Source: Tolypeutes matacus
Lineage: Eukaryota > Chordata > Mammalia > Cingulata > Chlamyphoridae
Assembly (NCBI GenBank): GCA_026826555.1
Contig: JAKSZT010054215.1
Span: 27,907,743 to 27,971,742 of the forward strand
DNA: 64,000 nt
Reading direction: 5' to 3'
Part shown: piece by piece, positions 55,936 to 64,000 of the stretch
Numbering within the stretch: the first letter of the stretch is position 1
How the letters are laid out: every line of letters starts with the position of its first letter
Notes under the pieces: generated by a model
Told to the model about the DNA's origin: nothing
The model's input: only the letters and a program-made list of their open reading frames with translations
Database searches by the model: none
Position numbers and translations under genes: made by a program

Positions 55936-58789
55936 CCCCCCTGTATGCTAAAAAATACACTGATATATTTTATAACTTTCTCCTTCTTTTAAATTATTTC
56001 CTTATTTTAATTTCCCAAGGAGGGTTTATTGTGTCCAAAAGTATATCCATTGTTATGGCTCATGATAAGTATAACTATATTCCTTTAAAGATGGGGGTTC
56101 AGGGGACCTTGAAAATAAATGGAGAAAAGCCAGCTCAATCCATTACTAAAACACTCTCAGCAACTTTATCCCAACACAGAGATTTGTGTGTATATGTGTG
56201 TCTACATATAATGCATATGTACATATGTGGATATATACATATGCATGTGTGTGTACGTAACACATAATGCTTTGTTTGAAAGAGTGACAAGACCGACACT
56301 AAAGAGCTGGAGATGAAAACAGGAATGTAAAATGAAATGCTTCTTTTTACTTTATTCTTATTTTTACTAGTACTGTTATCCATCCAAAGTAAGGCATTAA
56401 AAAAAAAAAAAAGGGAACACCAGCCTTTGCCATCCATAAAAGCCCCTATACCCGCACTTGCTCTGGCATGTGTTTACCTACCCCATCTGCAGTATCCTGG
56501 CACTGGAAGGGATGAGAAAAGGGAAAGGGGAAATTTCCAAGGACAGGCTTTGGAGCAAGTTTAACTAGACAGGATGGAAATGAAGAAAAATGAGCCCTGC
56601 CAGTCAAGCCCATCTGTACCAGAAATACTTGTGCTCAGCGCACCTATCTTTCTGTGCCTTTTTGACTCTCTTTTTAAAATAATTCCTTAGTAAAAACTCT
56701 TTTGGAAAGGTCCCATGTCATCTCAGGGGCTGGGGAACTAGAGGGGAATGGGAGTGTGTCCTTCCTTGGCAAGGCTGGGGCGGGGGGCGGGAAGTGGAGT
56801 CAGCGGGAGGAGGGCAGGTCCGTGCACATCTAAGTGGCTGTGTGTGCAGTGAGGGCAGCAGTACCCGGGCACCCCAAAGTCCACAGGGGCACCAGCCCAG
56901 GAACAGGTGGACAGCCAGAGGCCAAACCTCCGAGGACAGTGTCCCTTTGTGTTGGAAAACAGTAAAAGACAGCACCACCAGGGAGGTCGGCCCACGGCAA
57001 GGCTCCTCAGCTGCCATGGAGACTGAGCTCGCCCATACTTATCTAAATCACTAGATCACACCCAGGAACCCAGCAAATCACAAGGACAGAGCACCAAACC
57101 AAACCGCAGGGACCTCTGAGCTACAAAACCATCTTTTCCATCCGGGCCTAATTTCTTTATTAGATGCACCCTGTTTTGCTCATTGTGCATCCTCCTGATG
57201 AGCGGAAGGCACACAGACACAGAATAAGACAAGACGCACTTTGAATCCCAGCTCGATCTGAGAAACCCTGACCCTTAGTGTTCTCATCTTTAAAAAGGGG
57301 CTAATTCCAACTTCTCCCCCACCCTGATCAGATTCTCTGAGTCCCCTTAACAATCAGGTTGTTACTAAAAATATTTTCTAAAACCAGCACTTAAAGCTCA
57401 AGAATGCAATGCCTGTTTTATATTACCACTTAAAAGATCTGCATGCTCATACACACTAAGTAAATAAATAGTCTACTAACAGGATTTGGGTTTCATTGTC
57501 ATTTCCATGAAATCCCTAATTTAATTTAGTTGCATTGTGGACACAAGAAGTCAAGTTCTGGTCTCAATTATCAAAATACAACTCCCAGATGGAGAGGGGG
57601 GGCCTCAGGGAAACCATGGAATCCAGAATGCAACAGCCGAGAACATCATCTCACTACGTTTATAATTTAAAAATTTTTTTTTTAAAAAGAGAGAGAGAGA
57701 AATTGCTCATAAATTGATTTTTTCCCCAGAGGATGGTTGAAGCAAAATCACAAGGAGAGTTTTTTGGCCAATTTCAACCTGTATCTGCAGATGATTTCAT
57801 TTCAGTGGAGAGTTATCAATCCTTTTACCCTTACCTCTGCTCTCTTAATCCTGGCCATACATGAGTCTAGAAGGGGTATTCTAAAAAGAAATGTCAGATT
57901 TTAAATCTCTGTGATCTATAGTCCATTCTCAGAGATTAACATTGTAAAACATTTGCAAGTTATAGAAAACACTCTGTTCCCCTTTTTTGGTTCCTCTCAT
58001 ATCATTAAAGCATTGTCCCAACGTTTCTGTCAAGTTGTGTGACCCATTATTTGTGCGTGAATGGGAAATTCTGGCCAATGAAACATGAGTAGAAGTCTGC
58101 TTATGGAGGCTCGGGTAACATTTACTTTTCCTGATAAAAGTTGATGTCATTCCTTCTCCTTTCCCCTTACTCCTTTCCCTTCCCTCTTCTCCCTTCTTAA
58201 CTATGTCTAAGTTAAGACATAGTGGGTAGAGCTGCAGCAGTCGTCTTGCAACCATGAGGAAAAAAGGCAGGAAAACTGAAAAGACATGAGGCTGAATATC
58301 ATTGAGCCACTGCAGGAGAGTACAGTTGCAGAAAGAGAGAGAGTGCTAGCAGTCCTTTTATGTGTAAATTTTCTTTTCTGAAGAGATGCAAGAATCCTTT
58401 AAGAAAGCCTTGCCTGGGAAAGACAGGAGTTAGGAATTATAGGCCATCTTTGCTTTCTTCTTTATACTTTTCTGTATTTAAACATAAGGAATGTTATTTA
58501 ATAACAGAAATAAAACAACACAAAGTCTATCTGGTATATTTGGATATAAGTGAACCCTTCCTGGCTCTTGATTCTCAGCTACTTCCCTTGCTAAGGGTTC
58601 ACACACCAACTGCCTAATAAAGTTTTATAGAATTTTGACAGAGATCAACGTCAAGTTAATTAACCCTAGTTTTCAGGATCCATCTAATTCTGATTTTTAA
58701 ACACTAGGACTACCTTATTTTCCAGCTACCTATGATTTCTCAGAGTACCATCAACAGTTTTATAATGACAGCTATGTTCTTTCAATATG
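55936..58789. other. Mostly unique, GC-rich patch at 56725-57010
   Basis: The patch contains a GC-box-like ggggcggggggcggg at about 56777 and several CpGs, and gives overlapping ORFs on both strands. It is not a clear CpG island. An AT/GT tract with 'tgtgtatatgtgtgtctaca' lies at 56186-56250, an A-run at 56398-56412 and an (AG)n tract at 57689-57700. Confidence 0.35.
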
Positions 58790-58955
58790 CCCAAAGAATG
58801 ATTCTAAAACTTTGGGGGGTCTCAAAACCTTTTGAGAATCCATTGAAAGCCATGGCTTTTTCTTCCCTGAAAATATGCACACTGGTAAAAATATTCATGT
58901 CTAATTCTAGAACACTGACCCCCGAAGCCCACCCATGGAGCCCAGGTTAAGAATT
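58790..58955 (+). repeat. hAT-type element relic
   Basis: 'ctcaaaaccttttgagaatc' to 'catggagcccaggttaagaa' with a right end gttaagaattcctg resembling the inverted-repeat end of a mammalian hAT-Charlie relative. Related in its ends to the MITEs at 9.1 and 40.0 kb, but not in its body. Confidence 0.5.
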
Positions 58956-58956
58956 C

Positions 58957-59150
58957 CTGCTCTAGGATATTAGCATGCATCAGAATCACCTGGAGGGCTT
59001 GCCAAATCAGATGACTGGTCCTAGCCCCAGAGGACCTGATTCAGTAGGTCGAGGGTGGACCTGAGAGTTTCCAATTCTAATAAGTTCCCAGGGGATTCTG
59101 ATGCTCCTGAACTGGGAACCACATATTGGGAACCACTTGTTGAGAATGAA
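58957..59150 (+). repeat. hAT-Charlie MITE (MER5/MER20 group)
   Basis: 'gcatcagaatcacctggagg', 'ctagccccagaggacctgat' and 'ccaggggattctgatgctcc' are typical. Confidence 0.8.
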
Positions 59151-60277
59151 ATCAATCTGGTCCTGGAGATTTTAATATATCTGAAAACTACTTCAAACTC
59201 TCTTTCCTAATTTCTTACTTCACTTGGCTTTCACTTCCCTTTTAATCATATCTGTCCATCTCTTTATAATTTGACCACTATTCTTTATGATCTGACAACA
59301 TTGGATAGCATAAGGTCACCTGGCCATTCTTAATTCAGATTCCAAAATACCTTATGAGCTATTTTTCTTATTCTCAGCATTTTTCACACACTTCACTTTA
59401 TTTTTAGCATTACATTTCCTAATACTTTTTCACACACCACTCTTTTGTGTTTATCTTGGCTTAGTGTGCATTTGTCTTCCTACTTTATACGTTTTGGTGT
59501 GAGGGTGTATTTTCCATCAGAACTCACAAAAGCCCTTTTTATCCTCACTGGAGTAATTTTTAAACTTGAACCGATACCTTTTCAGAGTCTCAGGCCTTGT
59601 GCTCTGCTTTTCCAAAATCTAGAGTGTGTGCGTGGCTAATCCAAGTGTCCATAACCGAAGGGTTACAGACTGCACAATGACACCTTCCCCACAGTTTCCC
59701 ACCATTTACTAACCAGGCCCCCTCTTGTTGGTAAGGTCTGAGTCAGTAAGGCAGTTCCTTCCTTGCCTTCTCTCTCTTCTTAGAGTTGGTTCTGTCATTA
59801 ATGAAGACAAATCAAGAACTGGTTTTAGAAACTTTGGGGGAAATGTCTGACTAATGTGGATTCCCCATTATAACTGTGGGTCCCTGTGACAATTTTATGG
59901 TCTGCTTAGGGAAAGCATCACCATATGCTCTGAAGCCCACCTGAGACCATCTGTAAACTGCTTTAAATGAGGTCTCAAAGCAAGACAGGACCCTCCTATA
60001 TTTAAGAAACATGCAAGTTGGAAGGAAAATTGTTAATCAACTGGAGAGTTATATGGAGCAAGGACCTACCATGTCAGCAGAGCGATGCTGAGCTGAGCCT
60101 GTGAGGCTGATCAGTATAAAAATATACCCATGGGCTCCTTCTTCACCCAAGCCCTAAAGTGAAAAACTATGGCTCAAAAGATATGAGCCCTGCATATGCA
60201 GGGTAAAGACTCAGGGCAGGGGTAAAAGAGAAAAGAATTTTTGAGCTAGAAGAGACTATCAGGATTCTACATATAAG
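59151..60277. other. Unique non-coding stretch
   Basis: No repeat or exon recognised. Confidence 0.3.
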
Positions 60278-60301
60278 CACACACACACACACACACACAC
60301 A
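60278..60301. repeat. (CA)n microsatellite
   Basis: Twelve uninterrupted CA units. A second purine-pyrimidine alternating tract (cgcgcgcatacacacacaca) follows at about 60587-60608. Confidence 0.95.
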
Positions 60302-60400
60302 GTCAACTGTGGCTCAGAGAAGTTAAATGACTTCGCTAACGTCATACAGCAAGACAATGCCAGCGTTAGAAACCAAAGATTTCCTGACTGAAACAAATTG
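60302..60400 (-). repeat. MIR SINE, antisense
   Basis: 'ctgtggctcagagaagttaa' and 'gctaacgtcatacagcaaga' are a clear antisense MIR core. Confidence 0.75.
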
Positions 60401-61077
60401 TTAAACGTGACTTTCTCTGTTGTCTTGGCATTTTAACAGAGGCCATGTGCTCCTATGGTCTAAAACAAGGTGCTGATCATCTAGTTAGGACCTAGCAAGA
60501 AAATGAACAAAAACTAGCTCTACCACAATTCACCATTGAAGAGTTCATGGAGGTACTCTTTCTTTGGATAGAGAGTATTACATGCACGCGCGCATACACA
60601 CACACACATTCTTTCTTTCAGGGGAAAAGGGTTGAATTGTCAAATTAAGAAGGCGAGGGGCCATTACAGAATAACCCAAGAGCTTGACACGTGTCACCTG
60701 ACTTTTAGAAGACATAGAGACTGGAATATAATTCAAAACCTGCAAAGTCTGAATGTGTGAGGGCATGGGGCTAGTGCAAAGAGGGACGCACTGGGATTGA
60801 CCGGGTCTTCCAGGGCTTGTCTGGACAGGAAGGCATGCATGTACCCAAGGACCAGAAGTGGCCCTTCTTAGAGGGAAGTCAGATAGGGTCTTCAGGAAAG
60901 AGAGTTCTTCAGGGAGGGGCAAGGGAGCCCCAATAGAGTACCACACTACCAGAAACTGGGAGATGGCACCTAAGGGCAAAGAAGTGGAAGAGAGAAAGAG
61001 GTACTGCTGGAGTCTAGGGAACTGCAGATGAGAGACTCCCCACAAGACAGGAGGGAGTCACTGAGGAACCCTCCAAA
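60401..61077. other. Unique stretch with a 155-codon minus ORF
   Basis: The ORF at 60578-61045 (minus) has no recognised domain. Its N-terminal part spans unique DNA and its C-terminal part translates the CA/CG tract. I do not call it a gene. Confidence 0.3.
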
Positions 61078-61525
61078 CATTGGTTCTCTATTGCTGCTTT
61101 GAAATTACCCAAAAGCTTCACAGGGTCAGGAATCTGGCGCAGGGTCTTTTATAAGGTTAGAGTCAAATGTCAGCTCTACTGAAGGCTCATTCACATGGCT
61201 GCTGGGAAGATGCCTCAGCTCCTCATTGGCTGCTGGCTGGAGGACAGAATTACTCAACACATGGGGCTTTCCATAGGGCTGTTCACAACGTGGCAGCTCA
61301 CTTCCCCCAAAGCTAATAGTATGAGAGAGAAGGAGAAAGAAAGACCCAAACAGAAGCTGCAGTGTTTTCATAGCCTAATCTTAAAGTGACATGCCATCAC
61401 TTCTGCCACATTCTATTGACCACACAGACCAACCCTGGTACAATGGGGGAGGGGTCATACAAGAATGTGAATATCAGGAAGTGGAAATCATCGAGGGCCA
61501 TCTTGGAGGCTGACTACACACCCCA
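61078..61525 (-). mobile_element. Old LTR-like repeat, antisense
   Basis: 'tctctattgctgctttgaaa', 'cacatggctgctgggaagat', 'ccacattctattgaccacac' and 'gggccatcttggaggctgac' follow the antisense order of an old mammalian LTR-like repeat, similar in plan to 2752-3195. Confidence 0.6.
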
Positions 61526-62319
61526 CGAGAGAAAAAAAATCTGCATTTAGAATCTGACATGATCGGAGGACACCCACTTCAGATGACCACCACACAACCT
61601 CTCCTCCTTCCACCTGAGTGAGGGAGAAGGTGGAGGGAAAAGAGAGAAGAAGCCAAGCATGCCCAGTTTCCTCACTTAACGTTTCCCAGATTGAGGTAAG
61701 CCCTGGGGGAAGTAAGTGTTTTAAATTGGATGAGAGTTTAGTTTTGATATTACATCGTCTGGGACTTTGTAGAGTGAGTGAAAAGCTCTGGGACCTTCCA
61801 AAACTCCATCAAAGGCAAACCAGTAGAGAGAGTTTTGCTGGGACTGAAGTGACCTCCTACCTGTATACCACCAGGGCCAGTTCATTCAATACAAGTGTAA
61901 CAGCTAATTAAACTCAACCCCGTATTCCCTGACAACATTCAGGGTCCTTTCCTCTCTACTATACTGCCTACAAGTAGTTGTCTTGTGTCTTTCAAATGCG
62001 GGACAACGGAAATGGGAGCAGATAGAAGAGATGGAAACCAATCTGTTGCTGTTTCAAATTAAACCTAGACTTTCCTCAGCTGAAAGGCAACTGGGACTCT
62101 CTTTCCTCTGAACATTGTTTCTGGTTTTGATAATCTCTGGTTTTTGCTCCGAGGACTCCTTGAAGTTCAATGGGCAGCTGCCAAAAGCCCACTGTGAGCT
62201 GGTGACTGGCTGTAAGCACATTCCTGTCTGCAGGTTGGGGCCACTGTTAACACACTGGTCAAGCAAGTACATGGCCAAGTCCAAGAGTGGAACAAGTTTA
62301 CTTCTCCCACAGGGTCAGG
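61526..62319. other. Unique non-coding stretch
   Basis: No repeat or exon recognised. ORFs of about 75-97 codons lack motifs. Confidence 0.3.
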
Positions 62320-62880
62320 AGGAGCACTGCAGGTCATGAAGCAGAAGGCAAAGATGTACATTCTCCCACAGGGAAGGGAAGGGAGAACCATGGTGACCAT
62401 AACACAAGCTACCACAATACTAGAGGTGTCCAAAGGAAGGGGAGAGCACCAAGGGATGGAACCACTAGGAAAGGCCTCCAGCCTTGTGAGGGAGCCTTGG
62501 GAATGGTGGGCCTGGACCCTGGGCAGTGGTGGACGAGTGGAGAGGAAGGAAGATCACTGTAGGCCAGGGGAAGTAGCATGCCTAGAGGCCTGAAGCAGAA
62601 GAAAGCAAGATGAGAAAATGGAGGTTTAGAGACCAAGGATTTAGACGTGAGGCTGAAAGGATGGGAGGGAATCAGATCGCTGAAACCTTGGGAACTCTGG
62701 CAGAGGAGTTTTGCTCTGGTGTGGCAGCCCATAGGAAAATGGTGAAGAATCTCAAGAAAGGGAGTAGCAGGGATGAAACGGCCAATGTGGGAAGATTTCT
62801 CTAGAACTTGTGCTGGAAGGGAGTGGGTAGGAAGCAGTTCAACCAGAAGAGACACTGAAAGGAGGGAGACCCTAAACATC
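62320..62880 (-). repeat. LINE L2, antisense
   Basis: 'ggggaagtagcatgcctaga', 'ctctggcagaggagttttgc' and 'agaagagacactgaaaggag' fit antisense L2. The 205-codon minus-strand ORF (62409-63026) that covers it is an L2-derived chance frame. Confidence 0.55.
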
Positions 62881-63540
62881 TTCATTGGCAAAGAAATCAG
62901 GACACAAAGGAAAAAACAAGCAGACAACCACAAACAGAGCAGCAAAGTCTCTGATCCCCACCACCCTAGGCTTCCCAAAGACCACTGTGGCATTGTTTCC
63001 CCTGTCTTTTGCAAATGTGAATTCAAATGTAATGAATTTTGATTTCTCCATGAAAGTTGCCTGAGAGATTTGAATTCTGCATATCATTATTATAGTTATA
63101 GGATTTTATTAAAAGGAAAAAAATCATGCAAATCAGGGGGAAGAAGTAAAAGTGTTAATTTCTGCCCCCTTAAAAAACAGAGAAACAAGTGAATTCTATT
63201 TTCCCTCCACCAACACCCCCTAGAACCATCAACCTAACCTCATGTTTATGAGCAATCTCTGTTTAACGTATAATGGGCCAAAAGCAGATCTAATTATGTT
63301 CTCTGACAATGCCTGATGCTCTCAGTGGTTTGCAACTGAAGTTAAAAATAATAATGATAATTGTAATTATTCCTGCATGTCACACTCAGTCCAGGTCACA
63401 CCAGAATGAAATAAACAGACACACCCACCCCAGGCTGAAAGATGCAATCATCAGAAAAGCTGCTGTGTGGCAGGAAAATGGAATAAAATGTGCTCTCCTC
63501 TTCGACTGCTCAAGCCTGCAGAGCCCTAACAGGCCCTGCC
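62881..63540. other. Unique non-coding stretch
   Basis: Balanced to AT-rich sequence with no repeat recognised, leading into the CpG-richer right edge. Confidence 0.3.
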
Positions 63541-64000
63541 AAGAATGTCCTGCTGCATCGCTGTGACGAGAGGCAGCTGTTGAGCCCCTCACCCCGTGCC
63601 CTCACAGGAGGCCTGTGGCGGGTGCTGAGCGTTGTCACAGGCACGCGTGGGCCTCCCCGGCACCCCCAGTTTAAATAAGCAGCCCCGTGATGGAGCAAAG
63701 GCCCACCCGTCCTCTCTGGGGTGGCTGCTGCCTTTGGAGTGACAGAAGGTAATTCAGTAGCTTGCAGGGTGGCTTGGAGAGGTGGTTCCTGGAAGAAAGG
63801 TCTATTGAGGTGCTCGGGGTGGCCCCGCCTTTACAGTGTGACCACAAAGCGGGAAGAAAGCACAGATTCCCAGCAGCAAAAGCATCAGTCATGTGAAACT
63901 GAATTTTCTACGCCAAGAACCACAGCGAGGTCAGAGCTAGCACATCTAGCTTACGGTCGGGGGAGTGCTGGGGAAGCCACCCCCTCAGCCGCCACCCCCA
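63541..64000 (+). promoter_or_regulatory. Candidate promoter / CpG-enriched edge
   Basis: I count 18 CpGs in these 460 bases, well above the surrounding sequence. A TATA-like tttaaataag lies at 63670-63679, and about 70 bp later a donor-like site reads AAG|GTAATT (boundary 63748/63749). A start near 63700 would give a short non-coding first exon. E-box-type cagctg occurs at about 63575. No transcript evidence is available and the window ends here, so the product cannot be named. Confidence 0.25.

Noticed and set aside
62409..63026. 205-codon minus-strand ORF
   Set aside because: It lies largely opposite an L2 (62320-62880) whose antisense wording is recognisable. The peptide has no domain and the frame is L2-derived.
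1..64000. CRISPR array, operon, prophage or bacterial mobile element
   Set aside because: The window has mammalian repeat content throughout, and no regularly spaced direct repeats or packed bacterial ORFs.

Overview
The window is vertebrate nuclear DNA, most likely from an armadillo (Dasypus novemcinctus or a close relative). There are no operons or long intact reading frames. Old mammalian repeats (L2, MIR, MaLR-type LTRs, hAT-Charlie elements, L1M) are everywhere, overlaid by younger lineage-restricted repeats. The diagnostic ones are two tRNA-derived SINEs matching the armadillo DAS-SINE family (14.6 and 15.4 kb), several L1 3' ends of a type I associate with xenarthrans, and an ERVL-like LTR with a 'tgtagcag...ctaataca' outline. 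The species call is inference from repeat content.

No protein-coding gene can be named. Almost all longer ORFs are chance frames, or lie in or opposite decayed L2, L1 or LTR sequence. The most gene-like pieces are a minus-strand frame at 35.2-35.5 kb (a predicted membrane helix followed by a basic KRR, with a strong Kozak context) and the right edge (63.5-64.0 kb), where CpGs become frequent and a TATA-like box is followed by a splice-donor-like site. Both are candidates only.

Layout: 0-4.4 kb mixed unique DNA with L2, MIR and LTR relics. 5-7 kb old L1/HAL1-like sequence split by two LTRs. 8.4-9.0 kb a broken ERVL-type pol remnant, then a short hAT MITE (9.1 kb). 11.3-14.3 kb several L2 stretches including decayed ORF2. 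14.6-16.3 kb a nested stack (old L1M containing younger L1 3' ends containing a DAS-SINE). 17.9 kb a striking imperfect palindrome. 21.6-23.0 kb two related antisense LTRs. 24.7-28.6 kb MaLR-type LTRs and a hAT element split by an L1 tail. 29-39 kb mostly unique with scattered MIR, L2 and hAT. 39.4-43.4 kb an antisense L2 broken up by other elements, including a second MITE copy with a perfect 8-bp target duplication. 43.7-46.6 kb an old L1 ORF2 interrupted by a 919-bp younger L1 tail with a perfect 17-bp target duplication. 46.8-50.1 kb mainly unique DNA. 50.2-53.2 kb L2 and two L1 3' ends in inverted orientation. 53-61 kb mostly unique. 61-63 kb an LTR and L2. 63.5-64 kb the CpG-richer edge.

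The sequence reads as intergenic or intronic DNA shaped by retrotransposition. Nested order gives relative ages: L2/MIR and L1M are oldest, then MaLR and hAT elements, then xenarthran-type L1, then DAS-SINEs.
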